Assembly (NCBI GenBank): GCA_030148025.1
Contig: JASBUG010000009.1
Coordinates: forward strand, 62,001-126,000
From: Flavobacteriaceae bacterium
Lineage (GTDB): Bacteria > Bacteroidota > Bacteroidia > Flavobacteriales > Flavobacteriaceae
Direction: 5' to 3'
Length of the DNA stretch: 64,000 nucleotides
Below the pieces are notes generated by a model that had not been told where the DNA came from, made no database searches, and worked only from the letters and a program-made list of their open reading frames with translations. Shown piece by piece: positions 17,305 to 26,015 of this stretch. Made by a program: the position numbers and the translations under genes. Position 1 is the stretch's first letter. Each line of letters opens with the position of its first letter.

Positions 17305-17337
17305 TAAAAAAAGGCGTTACGACCAGTAACACCTTTA
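17305..17337 (-). terminator. Terminator after rpmH
   Basis: On the minus strand GGTGTTAC pairs with GTAACGCC (one G-T pair) around the loop TGGTC, followed by seven T. It lies between rpmH and carB, so carB needs its own promoter, for which there is only about 50 bp. Confidence 0.82.
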
Positions 17338-17359
17338 ATATATTAACAATTGTTAATCA

Positions 17360-17518
17360 TTATTTTTTATGACGAGTTTCAGAAGATACAGACAACTTCT
17401 TTCTTCCCTTGGCTCTTCTACGAGCTAGAACCTTTCTACCATTAGCAGTAGCCATTCTTTCTCTAAAACCATGTTTGTTTCTTCTCTTTCTTTTTGATGG
17501 TTGAAACGTTCTTTTCAT
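17360..17518 (-). CDS. rpmH: 50S ribosomal protein bL34
   Basis: This 52-residue, very basic protein starts [18 protein letters not shown] and continues with [19 protein letters not shown], the invariant bL34 core. It belongs to the large ribosomal subunit. The short C-terminal extension ([11 protein letters not shown]) is typical of Bacteroidota versions. The gene has a near-ideal consensus promoter (17591-17621) and its own terminator, so it is a single-gene unit here. rnpA and dnaA, its neighbours in many bacteria, are absent. Confidence 0.97.
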   Translation of the reverse strand: MKRTFQPSKRKRRNKHGFRERMATANGRKVLARRRAKGRKKLSVSSETRHKK

Positions 17519-17590
17519 TGTATTGTATCTTTAAAATCTTCTAAATATCTTTTTTCAAAATGCAACTTTTATGTCTCTAAAAGTGCGGCG

Positions 17591-17621
17591 CAAATATACA
17601 AAGAGTTTTTACTTTGACAAA
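17591..17621 (-). promoter_or_regulatory. Consensus Bacteroidota promoter of rpmH
   Basis: On the minus strand TTTG is followed after exactly 19 bp by TATATTTG, the full consensus of the Bacteroidota primary sigma factor. It lies about 73 bp before the rpmH ATG. Confidence 0.85.
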
Positions 17622-17654
17622 CCTAAAATTAAAAATATTTTTAATTGTTTTTAC

Positions 17655-17662
17655 TACCTTTG
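17655..17662 (+). promoter_or_regulatory. -7 element for the TPR membrane protein gene
   Basis: TACCTTTG fits TAnnTTTG and sits 25 bp before the ATG at 17687. No TTG at 19-21 bp upstream, only A/T-rich DNA. Confidence 0.5.
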
Positions 17663-17686
17663 CAATCTTAAATTTAATTCAAGAAA

Positions 17687-18265
17687 ATGTTCAACAAAAA
17701 TATAAAATTATTTATTGCCGTATTAATTATTGCTTATGCGGTTTATCAATTCTCTGAAGGCTTTATTGGTAACGGAATTATGTACATTTTACTCTCGTTA
17801 GTATTTATATTCCTTTACTTTAAAAACGAGTTTATTTTATTAGCATTTTTAAAGCTGAGGAAACAAGATTTTGATGGCGCTAAAAAATGGCTAGATAAAA
17901 TTAAGAATCCAAAATCAGCTTTAGTTACTAAACAACAAGGGTATTATAATTATTTAAACGGTATCATGGTATCTCAAACCAATATGAATGAAGCTGAAAA
18001 ATATTTTAAAAATGCTGTTGCTTTAGGTTTGTCTATGGATCATGATATGGCAATGGCAAAATTAAACTTGGCAGGAATTGCTTTTAGTAAACGAAGAAAA
18101 CAAGAAGCAAGTAAACTCTTATCTGAAGCACAAAAACTGGATAAACGTAATATGTTGGCAGATCAAATAAAAATGATGAAGCAACAAATGAAACGTGCAT
18201 CAATACCTAATCAACATTACGGAAGTCCTACCTCTTCCAGACAACATAGGAAAAGTAGACGATAG
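17687..18265 (+). CDS. Membrane protein with TPR-like repeats
   Basis: This 192-residue protein has two N-terminal membrane helices (about residues 5-24 and 29-53). They are followed by a cytoplasmic helical part with tetratricopeptide-like repeats: QGYYNYLNGIMVSQTNMNEAEKYFKNAVALG and a second repeat ending in EAQKLDKRN. The tail is basic and low in complexity. TPR stacks bind partner proteins, so it may be a membrane scaffold; no enzymatic motif is present. It is a single gene, divergent from rpmH, with a bidirectional terminator after it. The function is unknown. Confidence 0.8.
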   Translation: MFNKNIKLFIAVLIIAYAVYQFSEGFIGNGIMYILLSLVFIFLYFKNEFILLAFLKLRKQDFDGAKKWLDKIKNPKSALVTKQQGYYNYLNGIMVSQTNMNEAEKYFKNAVALGLSMDHDMAMAKLNLAGIAFSKRRKQEASKLLSEAQKLDKRNMLADQIKMMKQQMKRASIPNQHYGSPTSSRQHRKSRR

Positions 18266-18270
18266 TTAAC

Positions 18271-18302
18271 AAAAAAAGCACTGAAAATTCAGTGCTTTTT
18301 TT
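18271..18302. terminator. Bidirectional terminator
   Basis: GCACTGAA pairs with TTCAGTGC, flanked by seven A and seven T. It separates the TPR gene (plus) from the lytic transglycosylase gene (minus). Confidence 0.88.
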
Positions 18303-18312
18303 GTTTATTCTA

Positions 18313-19248
18313 TTAAGGTGTTGAATAATGTCCTTTTTCTGGAATTTCAATAAAGTATTGTTTACGCGATTTATTGTTTAAATGCTTTTCACGTAACCAA
18401 GGGTTATGAATCTTTAATATTTTATAGTTAATTCCAAAATGTTCTGAAAACTGCACAAAACTAGCTACAGCTGTATCTACTTCTACCTTATAAGTTGGAA
18501 TTGGCTGGTATAAATCTTTATATCTAAAATTAAAACCATACTTATCAGGATGGTTTAAAATTTCTTTTAATGCCACTATTCTAAACATATAACGTCCTGT
18601 TTCCTCTCCTAATAGTAAATCGTAATAATCTGTAACATTTTGTTGCTTTAAACGTTTTGCTACTCCTGCCATACCCGCGTTATAAGATGCCGCAGCTAAG
18701 GTCCAGGTTCCAAATCGTTCCTTTGCTTTTAATAAATATTTGCAAGCAACTTCTGTAGCTTTTTCTAAATTGTAGCGCTCGTCTACATTACTGTTTATTT
18801 CTAATCCGTTTTCGCGGCCTGTAGTTTTCATGATCTGCCAAACACCTCGCGCTCCAGCAGGAGATGTAACATTCAGCAATCCGCTTTCAATAACCGCCAA
18901 ATATTTAAAATCGTTTGGTATACCGTGCTTTTCTAAAATAGGCTCTATTATAGGAAAGTATTTATTGGCCCTTTTAAACATTAGCAATGCATTAGATTGC
19001 CAATAGGTATTTACCAATAGCTCTCTATCCATTCGCTCTAAAATATCAGGATCTTCTAATGGAACAGCTTCTCCAGAAAAGTCTAATTTTTCTGGAACAT
19101 TAAGAGCATAAACATTATACTCGTTAATAATTTTCTTTTCTAAATTTTCATCGCTTGGAGCATCCTGAACCGCAAAAATTAGCAATCCAGACAAACTTAA
19201 TAATCCAATGCAAGCCAAAATATTCTTAATTGTCTTCATCATTTGCAA
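18313..19248 (-). CDS. Lytic murein transglycosylase, MltD-like SLT domain
   Basis: This 311-residue exported enzyme cleaves peptidoglycan glycan strands with formation of 1,6-anhydromuramic ends. It has an N-terminal signal/anchor segment (about 8-27) and an SLT domain from about residue 105 to 230. The catalytic Glu is in YLAVIESG (Glu121), followed by SPAGARGVWQIM and AAASYNAG. There is no LysM repeat as in E. coli MltD; the C-terminal 80 residues are of unknown role. The start could be the ATG encoding Met3 or Met4. It lies about 47 bp after the alpha/beta hydrolase gene on the same strand, so the two may be co-transcribed. Confidence 0.9.
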   Translation of the reverse strand: MQMMKTIKNILACIGLLSLSGLLIFAVQDAPSDENLEKKIINEYNVYALNVPEKLDFSGEAVPLEDPDILERMDRELLVNTYWQSNALLMFKRANKYFPIIEPILEKHGIPNDFKYLAVIESGLLNVTSPAGARGVWQIMKTTGRENGLEINSNVDERYNLEKATEVACKYLLKAKERFGTWTLAAASYNAGMAGVAKRLKQQNVTDYYDLLLGEETGRYMFRIVALKEILNHPDKYGFNFRYKDLYQPIPTYKVEVDTAVASFVQFSEHFGINYKILKIHNPWLREKHLNNKSRKQYFIEIPEKGHYSTP

Positions 19249-19295
19249 AGTTTATTTGTCTAAATGTAAAAAAAAATACGATATATGTAGAAAAT

Positions 19296-19958
19296 TTAAC
19301 TTAAAATCAAATTTGGTAAATTCTCGTTAAACCACTTGTGTTTATTAATGATCATGATATGTGTACCATCTTTAACTGTAATACAATTATCGATGTTCTT
19401 TATAGGAAAAACCATATCCTTATCACCATGAATATGAATAATATTAGGCATTGCTTGCTCCTGTTTCCAGCAGACAACTTGCTCTAAAGCCCAGTCAAGA
19501 TAGGCTTTATCATCAACCGACAAGTATTTTTTATAAAGAGCTATTCGTTTTTTCACTGTTTTTCCAAACGAATATTTCGCTAATGCATTCACATTTTTTG
19601 CTAATCGTGTTGGCGCTAACTTATATAACCTTGTTGATTTTGCAACTTTCATCCGTCTTGGAAGTTCAAACCTGGTTTTTACACTTGAAACAATAATTAC
19701 TTTTCTAAAGGACTGTAATTTACTCATTTCCTGTACTAAAATACCGCCAAAAGACACTCCCAAAAGCACACTATTTTTGTGGGTTACTTTTTCGAGCATT
19801 CGTCTTGCATAACTTTCAATAGGTTCTTTAGGAATAGGCATTATCCATTCTAACCAATGAATTTTAAATGTATCTTCAGGCAACCTGATATATTCAAAAA
19901 TTGTTGGGTTTGCAGCCATCCCTGGCATCAAGTAAATATGTATTAAGTCTTGTTCCAT
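19296..19958 (-). CDS. Alpha/beta hydrolase
   Basis: This 220-residue protein has the alpha/beta-hydrolase fold with the nucleophile elbow LLGVSFGG (Ser69), an acidic residue in HIHGDKDMVFP and the likely catalytic His in KDGTHIMI near the C-terminus. It has no signal peptide, so it is cytoplasmic. It is not one of the well-known esterase subfamilies that I can name; substrate unknown. The gene precedes the lytic transglycosylase on the minus strand. Confidence 0.85.
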   Translation of the reverse strand: MEQDLIHIYLMPGMAANPTIFEYIRLPEDTFKIHWLEWIMPIPKEPIESYARRMLEKVTHKNSVLLGVSFGGILVQEMSKLQSFRKVIIVSSVKTRFELPRRMKVAKSTRLYKLAPTRLAKNVNALAKYSFGKTVKKRIALYKKYLSVDDKAYLDWALEQVVCWKQEQAMPNIIHIHGDKDMVFPIKNIDNCITVKDGTHIMIINKHKWFNENLPNLILS

Positions 19959-20003
19959 AAGTAATTAAGACACAGTCTAAATGGCTATTAACGTTTTTTT
20001 TTG

Positions 20004-20011
20004 TAAATTTG
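20004..20011 (+). promoter_or_regulatory. -7 element for the small GNAT gene
   Basis: TAAATTTG fits TAnnTTTG and lies about 52 bp before the ATG at 20064. No TTG at the ideal spacing. Confidence 0.45.
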
Positions 20012-20063
20012 CACCACAAAACTATAGAAAATAGTTCTTTCTCCATTGAATAAATAACTAATT

Positions 20064-20360
20064 ATGATTGATGCAGCTGAACTTACTGACAACACTTTTT
20101 TAAGACAATTTCAACTAGATGTTGACGGCCAATTAGCCAAAATAGAATACTCACTCCAAGATCGTAAGATTTTTTTAACCAAATTAATAGTTCCAGAAAC
20201 TGTTGCCGATGACACGTTTGTTGAGGACTTCTTAAAGTTGGTTATGGAAAATATTCAAGAGCGTAATATTAGCGTTGTTCCTACCAGCCCACCAATTGCA
20301 AAATTTATTCGTAAAAATAGACGATACAAAAGTATGCTTCCTGTAGGCGTAAGAATATAA
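20064..20360 (+). CDS. Small GNAT-like N-acetyltransferase domain protein
   Basis: The 98-residue protein resembles the short YjdJ-type GNAT family. It has an initial beta-hairpin (FQLDVDGQLAKIEYSL), a strand leading into a segment (IFLTKLIVPE) where larger GNATs bind acetyl-CoA, and a terminal PPIAKFIRKNRRYKSMLP element typical of this group. Such proteins are about half the size of normal GNAT enzymes. The acceptor is unknown. It is a single gene with its own likely promoter and a terminator shared with mtaB. Confidence 0.8.
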   Translation: MIDAAELTDNTFLRQFQLDVDGQLAKIEYSLQDRKIFLTKLIVPETVADDTFVEDFLKLVMENIQERNISVVPTSPPIAKFIRKNRRYKSMLPVGVRI

Positions 20361-20365
20361 TAAAT

Positions 20366-20398
20366 AAAAAAGGTGCTTTAAATAAAGCACCTTTTTTA
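20366..20398. terminator. Bidirectional terminator
   Basis: AGGTGCTTTA pairs with TAAAGCACCT, flanked by A-run and T-run. It separates the GNAT gene (plus) and mtaB (minus). Confidence 0.9.
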
Positions 20399-20418
20399 TT
20401 TCTATCTTTTTTAAAACA

Positions 20419-21753
20419 CTATATAAAATTCGGTTCTTCAATAAAATTAAAACGAACTAAACCGTCTTCATCAATTTCTGTAAGTTGTACTTTATTTAAA
20501 GTATTTACTAGCTCTGGGTTCCACGGTGCTTTTACTTTTACATAATTCTCGGTAAAACCATGTATGTACCCTTCTTTATTCTCGCTTTCAAATAATACTG
20601 TTCGTTCTGTACCTAATTGACTTTCGTAAAATGCGCGACGTTTTTTAACCGATAAACCTCTTAACATCTTACTACGTTTTGATCTAACATTTTTAGCCAC
20701 TTCACCTTCCATACTAGATGCTAAGGTATTATCTCTTTCAGAATAGGTAAAAACATGTAAATACGAAATATCTAGTTCAGCCAAAAAGTTATATGTTTCT
20801 AAAAAACGCTCCTCGGTTTCACCAGGGAAACCAACAATAACATCTACCCCAATACATGCATGCGGCATCACTTCTTTAATTTTGCTAACGCGATCTACAT
20901 ACAATTCTTTTAAATAACGACGTCGCATTAACTTAAGCAAGTCATTACTTCCACTTTGTAACGGAATATGAAAATGTGGTACAAAAGTTCTACTATTAGA
21001 AACAAAGTCTATTGTTTCATTTTTTAAAAGGTTAGGCTCAATTGAAGAAATTCTAAGGCGCTCTATACCTTCAACCTCATCAAGTGCCTGCACTAATTCA
21101 AAAAACGTATGCTCATGCTTCTTATTTCCAAACTCTCCTTTACCATAGTCGCCTATATTAACACCTGTTAATACAATTTCTTTAATGTTTTGCTGAGATA
21201 TTTCTTTGGCATTTTTCAATACATTTTCTAAAGTATCACTTCTTGAAATGCCTCTTGCCAATGGAATGGTACAATAGGTACATTTATAATCACAACCATC
21301 CTGAACTTTTAAAAAAGCTCTGGTTCTATCACCAATAGAATAACTACCTACATAAAAATCAGCCTCTTCTATTTCACAGGAATGCACTTCTCCCAGATCA
21401 TTTTTAGTAAGGTCGTTAAGATAATCTGTGATCTTAAATTTTTCGGTTGCTCCTAGTACTAAGTCAACACCATTAACGTCGGCCAAAGCCTCTGGTTTTA
21501 ACTGAGCATAACAACCAATTGCAGCAACAAAGGCTTCAGGATTTGTTTTTTGTGCCTGCTTAACAATAGTTTTAAAGCGTTTATCTGCGTTTTCGGTAAC
21601 AGAACAAGTATTAATTACATAAATATCTGCTTTATCGGCAAAGTCAACACGATCGAATCCTTCAGCACTAAAATTTCTAGCAATTGTTGAAGTTTCAGAA
21701 AAGTTAAGTTTACAACCTAATGTATAAAATGCGACTTTTTTTCTAGCGTTCAT
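20419..21753 (-). CDS. mtaB: tRNA t6A37 methylthiotransferase MtaB
   Basis: This 444-residue radical SAM enzyme converts t6A37 of certain tRNAs to ms2t6A. The N-terminal UPF0004 domain has the three iron-sulfur Cys residues (Cys14, Cys50, Cys81). The radical SAM cluster motif is in DGCDYKCTYC (Cys154, Cys158, Cys161), and a C-terminal TRAM-like region follows. The pattern YTLGCKLNFSE and the length separate it from MiaB and RimO. It is divergent from the OppA-like gene with only about 45 bp between the start codons; a TAAATTTG element lies on the minus strand at 21776-21783. Confidence 0.93.
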   Translation of the reverse strand: MNARKKVAFYTLGCKLNFSETSTIARNFSAEGFDRVDFADKADIYVINTCSVTENADKRFKTIVKQAQKTNPEAFVAAIGCYAQLKPEALADVNGVDLVLGATEKFKITDYLNDLTKNDLGEVHSCEIEEADFYVGSYSIGDRTRAFLKVQDGCDYKCTYCTIPLARGISRSDTLENVLKNAKEISQQNIKEIVLTGVNIGDYGKGEFGNKKHEHTFFELVQALDEVEGIERLRISSIEPNLLKNETIDFVSNSRTFVPHFHIPLQSGSNDLLKLMRRRYLKELYVDRVSKIKEVMPHACIGVDVIVGFPGETEERFLETYNFLAELDISYLHVFTYSERDNTLASSMEGEVAKNVRSKRSKMLRGLSVKKRRAFYESQLGTERTVLFESENKEGYIHGFTENYVKVKAPWNPELVNTLNKVQLTEIDEDGLVRFNFIEEPNFI

Positions 21754-21775
21754 TCTTGTATTTTTACCAAGCGTG

Positions 21776-21783
21776 CAAATTTA
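21776..21783 (-). promoter_or_regulatory. -7 element for mtaB
   Basis: TAAATTTG on the minus strand, 23 bp before the mtaB ATG. The divergent gene begins at 21799, so the promoter overlaps that gene's start region. Confidence 0.45.
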
Positions 21784-21798
21784 CAACTAAATTATAAA

Positions 21799-23427
21799 AT
21801 GATAAAACCTCTTCATCACCCGTTATTTATAATAAAACCTTTGTTATTTTTTAGTTGTATAAGTATGTTTCTTTTGGCTTGTAATAACAATGTTAAGCTT
21901 CAAAAAGAAACACAAGTATTCAGATATAACGAACATGCAAACATAAATACGTTAGATCCAGCCTTTGCAAGAACTTTACAGGATAATAAAGTAGCAAACC
22001 AGTTATTTAATGGCCTCGTTCAACTTGACACCGATTTAAACATTGTACCTTGTATTGCAAAAAATTGGACTATTTCTGAAGATGGCTTAAACTATTCCTT
22101 TGTTTTAAGAGACGATGTCTATTTTCATAAGCACGAATTGTTTGGTGAAGATTCTACCAGGACTGTAATAGCTAAAGATTTTGAATACAGTTTTAATAGA
22201 CTAAGAGACCCAAAAGTAGCAGCTCCAGGAAGCTGGGTTTTAAATAAGGTTGATCATTTTAAGGCTATAAACGACTCTACTTTCAACATCACGTTAAAAC
22301 AACCTTTTCCTGCCTTTATTGGTCTTATGTCTATGAAATATTGCTCTGTGGTTCCTCAAGAAATTGTTGAGCACTATGGTAGTGAATTCAGATCGCAACC
22401 CATTGGTACCGGACCTTTTAAATTTAAAAGATGGGAGGAAAATATCAAACTGGTATTTAGAAAGAATAATTTATATTTTGAAAAAGATAGTTTAGGTAAT
22501 GCATTGCCTTATCTAGAAGCAATTGCCATTACTTTTCTACCAGATAAGCAAAGCGAGTTCTTACAGTTTGTACAAGGTAATTTAGATCTTCTAAATAGTT
22601 TAGATGCCTCATATAAAGATGAACTTTTAACAGCAAAAGGACATTTAAGAGATCGGTATTCTAAAAGTATAAACATGATTCGCGGACCCTTTTTAAACAC
22701 TGAATATCTAGGATTTTACCTAGACTCTAAAACCCCAGAAATACAGTCTAGTCTTATACGAAAAGCCATAAATTATGGATTCGACCGAAAGAAAATGATG
22801 ATCTACCTAAGAAACGGTATAGGTAATCCTGCAAATGGTGGATTTATTCCTATTGGACTTCCTGGATATAATGAATCTATTGGCTTTTCCTACCAACCAG
22901 AAAAAGCAAGACAATTAATAGAACAATTTAAAAAAGAAAGCGGCATTTCTAACCCTGAAATTACACTAAACACTACGAGTAATTATTTAAGTTTTTGTGA
23001 GTTTATTCAACGTGAATTAGAAAAAGTTGGTTTAAAGATAAATGTTGATGTTATGCCAGAGGCCACTTTAAGAACAGCTAGATCGAATGGAAAAGTTGAC
23101 ATGTTTAGAAGTTCTTGGGTAGCCGACTACCTTGATGCCGAAAATTACCTATCAATATTTTACAGTAAAAATTTTGCTCCAAATGGCTCTAATTATTTTC
23201 ATTATAAAAGTACTATGTTCGATAGCTTGTACGACAGAGCCTTTAATATTGTAGATATTGAAGACCGAAAGCATTTGTATACAACCATGGATTCTTTAGC
23301 TATGGATACAAGTTTGATGGTACCCTTATATTATGATGAAGTTATTCGTTTTACAAGAAAAAACATTAAAGGTTTAGGTATTAATCCTATAGATTTTTTG
23401 GACTTAAGAAGCGTCAAAAAGGACTAA
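21799..23427 (+). CDS. Peptide-type ABC transporter substrate-binding lipoprotein (SBP family 5)
   Basis: This 542-residue lipoprotein (lipobox LLAC, Cys28) belongs to the OppA/DppA family 5. The opening EHANINTLDPAFARTLQDNKVANQLFNGLVQLD and the later AKDFEYSFNRLRDPK and GTGPFKFKRW are family hallmarks. It binds oligopeptides or related ligands at the outer face of the inner membrane. No permease or ATPase gene is adjacent, so the partners must be elsewhere or the protein works alone. It ends 3 bp from the convergent membrane protein gene, with no terminator between. Confidence 0.9.
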   Translation: MIKPLHHPLFIIKPLLFFSCISMFLLACNNNVKLQKETQVFRYNEHANINTLDPAFARTLQDNKVANQLFNGLVQLDTDLNIVPCIAKNWTISEDGLNYSFVLRDDVYFHKHELFGEDSTRTVIAKDFEYSFNRLRDPKVAAPGSWVLNKVDHFKAINDSTFNITLKQPFPAFIGLMSMKYCSVVPQEIVEHYGSEFRSQPIGTGPFKFKRWEENIKLVFRKNNLYFEKDSLGNALPYLEAIAITFLPDKQSEFLQFVQGNLDLLNSLDASYKDELLTAKGHLRDRYSKSINMIRGPFLNTEYLGFYLDSKTPEIQSSLIRKAINYGFDRKKMMIYLRNGIGNPANGGFIPIGLPGYNESIGFSYQPEKARQLIEQFKKESGISNPEITLNTTSNYLSFCEFIQRELEKVGLKINVDVMPEATLRTARSNGKVDMFRSSWVADYLDAENYLSIFYSKNFAPNGSNYFHYKSTMFDSLYDRAFNIVDIEDRKHLYTTMDSLAMDTSLMVPLYYDEVIRFTRKNIKGLGINPIDFLDLRSVKKD

Positions 23428-23430
23428 TTG

Positions 23431-23754
23431 TTATTTTTCGTTACCAATATTTTCTATTTCATCTTCAACAACAACAAAAGATTGTTTCCAATCTTTTTTA
23501 AGCAAATAGTAAAATAAATAAGCCGCTCCTATTCCAAAAGGAAGCGCGATAGCAGTTAATAGTAAGGTATCTTCCCAATCTATTCCAAGTTCAAAAAAAC
23601 CATCTGCAAAGCCAAGAAGGACGCCTCCAACCATGGTACCAGAATAATAAACTATGACGCCAAGAATTGCATACACCCATTTATTCTTATTAAACTCTTC
23701 AGCAAGTTTATAAAAGTATTTTCCAATAAAATATATAAGTATTATTCCTAACAT
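23431..23754 (-). CDS. Three-helix membrane protein of unknown function
   Basis: This 107-residue hydrophobic protein has about three membrane helices (residues about 1-18, 27-50 and 62-85) and an acidic tail. No known domain was recognised. Its ATG directly abuts the stop of the GlmU-like gene upstream, so it is co-transcribed with it and probably translationally coupled. Nothing else indicates its function. Confidence 0.72.
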   Translation of the reverse strand: MLGIILIYFIGKYFYKLAEEFNKNKWVYAILGVIVYYSGTMVGGVLLGFADGFFELGIDWEDTLLLTAIALPFGIGAAYLFYYLLKKDWKQSFVVVEDEIENIGNEK

Positions 23755-24930
23755 CTATTCTCTACGGTATTTTTTTGTAGCCTCAAAAACCTGTTCTAAA
23801 ATAGCGGCGTCTTGATCGGTAAATTCAATATTTCGTCTAGCCATAACTACTTTTGCAACCTCAAATGCTTTTTTAGTTAAATAGGTAGTAAAACCACTAT
23901 TACCACCCCAACTAAAGCTTGGCACAAAATTTCTAGGGAAACCACTACCAAAAATATTAGCGCTCACACCTACAACCGTTCCTGTATTAAACATCGTGTT
24001 GATTCCACATTTACTATGATCTCCCATCATTAAACCACAAAACTGCAAACCAGTTTTTGCAAACCCTTCGGTTTGATAATCCCAGAGTCTAACCTCGGCA
24101 TAATTATTCTTTAAGTTTGAGTTATTAGAATCGGCTCCAATATTGCACCATTCACCTAAAACCGAATTTCCTAAAAATCCGTCGTGGCCTTTATTAGAAT
24201 AACCAAACAACACACTATTATTAATTTCGCCACCAACTTTACTAAAAGGACCAACAGTCGTAGGCCCATAAATTTTAGCACTCAATTTTACAGTAGCACC
24301 TTCACACAATGCAAAAGGACCTCGTATAACCGAACCTTCCATAATTTCGGCTTCTTTACCAATATAGATTGGTCCAGAGCTAGCATTTAATGTGGTAAAC
24401 TGAAGCTTAGCACCTTCTTCTATGAATATATTTTCAGGAGCAATCACATTATTGGTTTTTGGAATCTCTTGAGATGTTCTACCTTCACTTAACAGGTTAA
24501 AATCTTCCTGAATGGCAATACCATTTTTAGAAAAGATATCCCATGTATTTTCAACACAAATTATATCGCCTTCAAAATCTATAGCGTCATACTCCTCAAA
24601 ATTCACCTCTTCCTGATCGTCTGTAGTATAGAACGCAATAACATCTTCACCTTTAAAAATGGCCTGTTTCTCTTTTAAAGTTTTAATTGCATCAACAATG
24701 TTTTGATTTGGACAAAATGACGCATTTATCATAATATTATCTTCCAGTTCAACCATTGGGTACTTATCGGTTAAGTAATCTTCAGTTACTGTAGAAGTTG
24801 TATATCCTAAATATTTCTCCCATTTTTCCCGAATGGTTAATATTCCTATACGAATATCTGCTACAGGTCGTGTATAAGTAAACGGTAATAAGTTATTTCT
24901 TGAAGGTCCGTCAAAAAGAATATAGTTCAT
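23755..24930 (-). CDS. GlmU-like sugar-nucleotidyltransferase family protein
   Basis: This protein of about 391 residues resembles the Bacteroidota GlmU-like family. The N-terminal part begins MNYILFDGPSRNNLLPFTYT, a diverged nucleotidyltransferase-like domain (about 1-200), and is followed by a left-handed beta-helix (about 200-330) of hexapeptide repeats such as IGKEAEIMEGSVIRGPFAL. The usual pyrophosphorylase signature GxGTRM is absent, so activity as a nucleotidyltransferase is uncertain. The start at 24930 was chosen because the family begins at MNYILFDG; the longer frame to 24957 adds nine unrelated residues. It probably acts in cell-envelope sugar metabolism. Confidence 0.82.
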   Translation of the reverse strand: MNYILFDGPSRNNLLPFTYTRPVADIRIGILTIREKWEKYLGYTTSTVTEDYLTDKYPMVELEDNIMINASFCPNQNIVDAIKTLKEKQAIFKGEDVIAFYTTDDQEEVNFEEYDAIDFEGDIICVENTWDIFSKNGIAIQEDFNLLSEGRTSQEIPKTNNVIAPENIFIEEGAKLQFTTLNASSGPIYIGKEAEIMEGSVIRGPFALCEGATVKLSAKIYGPTTVGPFSKVGGEINNSVLFGYSNKGHDGFLGNSVLGEWCNIGADSNNSNLKNNYAEVRLWDYQTEGFAKTGLQFCGLMMGDHSKCGINTMFNTGTVVGVSANIFGSGFPRNFVPSFSWGGNSGFTTYLTKKAFEVAKVVMARRNIEFTDQDAAILEQVFEATKKYRRE

Positions 24931-24985
24931 GCGTCTATGTTGAGAATTCCAAGTCAAAGTTACATTAATAATAGCTTACAAAAAA

Positions 24986-25016
24986 TAAAAAAGCCTTTCA
25001 TTAACTGAAAGGCTTT
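24986..25016 (-). terminator. Terminator after bL31
   Basis: On the minus strand AGCCTTTCA pairs with TGAAAGGCT around a 5-nt loop, followed by TTTTTT. It isolates the bL31 gene from the GlmU-like gene. Confidence 0.85.
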
Positions 25017-25038
25017 CCCTAAATATATTTTGTTGAAA

Positions 25039-25290
25039 TTACTTTTTGAATTTCGCGTATTTGTTCTTGAACTTATCAATACGTCCAGCAGTATCTACCA
25101 ATTTAGACTTACCTGTGTAGTAAGGGTGAGATGTTCTAGAAATTTCCATTTTTACAAGTGGATACTCAACACCATCAACTTCGATAGTTTCACTAGTATT
25201 TGCAGTAGACTTAGTTAAAAACACATCGTTATTAGACATATCTTTAAATGCTACTAATCTATAATTTTCTGGATGTATACCTTTTTTCAT
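25039..25290 (-). CDS. rpmE2: 50S ribosomal protein bL31, type B (zinc-independent)
   Basis: The 83-residue protein starts [20 protein letters not shown], as type B bL31 proteins do, and ends in the [20 protein letters not shown] block. It lacks the CxxC zinc ligands of type A bL31, and its 83-residue length matches type B. Bacteroidota normally carry only this form. The gene is a single transcription unit with an excellent consensus promoter (25327-25356) and a terminator. Confidence 0.96.
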   Translation of the reverse strand: MKKGIHPENYRLVAFKDMSNNDVFLTKSTANTSETIEVDGVEYPLVKMEISRTSHPYYTGKSKLVDTAGRIDKFKNKYAKFKK

Positions 25291-25326
25291 CGCTTAAACT
25301 TTATAATCGTTTCTTTTTTCGAGCTG

Positions 25327-25356
25327 CAAATTTAAGCATTTTTCATAAAATACCAA
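25327..25356 (-). promoter_or_regulatory. Consensus Bacteroidota promoter of bL31
   Basis: On the minus strand TTG is followed after exactly 19 bp by TAAATTTG. The ATG lies about 37 bp downstream. Confidence 0.82.
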
Positions 25357-25446
25357 TACTTTATTTATTTTTTTATTACTCTATATTTAGTGTAACATTT
25401 TTTAACAATACACTACTAACACAATATTAACCAAAAAAAACATTTC

Positions 25447-25974
25447 ATGGAAAATTCAATTAAATCAAGTGCTATCAATTATGGCTTATATTTAGGAGGT
25501 CTTTTGGCTTTAATAACTGTAGCCATTTATGCTATAAGTTTAAACCTTATGGTAAATATGTGGCTTGGAATTGGACTATTATTAGTAATTATAGTATTCG
25601 GGATAGTTTCTACAGCTAAATCAAAAAGTATTATGGAAGGCTTTTTATCTTTTAAGCAAGCATTCTCATCTTATTTTATTACAGTAGCTGTTGGAATTAT
25701 AATCAGTACTGTAGTAAGCATCATTTTATTTAATTTCATTGATCCTGAAGCAGCTGAGGAAGTAAAAAAACTAACTATTGAATCTACAATTAGTTTTATG
25801 GAAGGATTAGGTGCTCCAGCTGAATCTATAGCAGAAGCTGTTGAAAATCTGGAAAACCAAAATCAATTTAGTATTGGCAGTTCTTTTAAATCTTTGGCTT
25901 GGGGATTGTTATTTCAAGCAATAATAGGACTAATAGTTGCTGCAATAATGAAAAAAACTAATCCTGATGCTTAA
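25447..25974 (+). CDS. DUF4199 family membrane protein
   Basis: This 175-residue protein has four predicted membrane helices: residues about 12-32, 36-54, 68-92 and 148-168, with a soluble helical loop between the third and fourth. The layout with the start SAINYGLYLGGLLALI, the central SFKQAFSSYFITV and a final helix is typical of DUF4199, a Bacteroidota family of unknown function often encoded beside a glycosyltransferase, as here (42 bp gap). The function is unknown; a role in envelope glycolipid handling is only suggested by this pairing. Confidence 0.83.
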   Translation: MENSIKSSAINYGLYLGGLLALITVAIYAISLNLMVNMWLGIGLLLVIIVFGIVSTAKSKSIMEGFLSFKQAFSSYFITVAVGIIISTVVSIILFNFIDPEAAEEVKKLTIESTISFMEGLGAPAESIAEAVENLENQNQFSIGSSFKSLAWGLLFQAIIGLIVAAIMKKTNPDA

Positions 25975-25984
25975 ATAATTTCTG

Positions 25985-25992
25985 TATTTTTG
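25985..25992 (+). promoter_or_regulatory. Possible -7 element for the glycosyltransferase
   Basis: TATTTTTG fits TAnnTTTG in the 41-bp gap before the glycosyltransferase ATG. Read-through from the DUF4199 gene is equally possible. Confidence 0.3.
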
Positions 25993-26015
25993 ACTAGAAT
26001 ATAGAAATTACACAC

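Noticed and set aside
24931..24957. Nine-residue extension of the GlmU-like protein
   Set aside because: The family begins at MNYILFDG; the added residues are unrelated and no support was seen.
25248..25430. Plus-strand frame across the bL31 start and promoter
   Set aside because: Antisense to bL31 and its consensus promoter; low-complexity Phe/Leu/Tyr composition typical of A/T-rich non-coding DNA.
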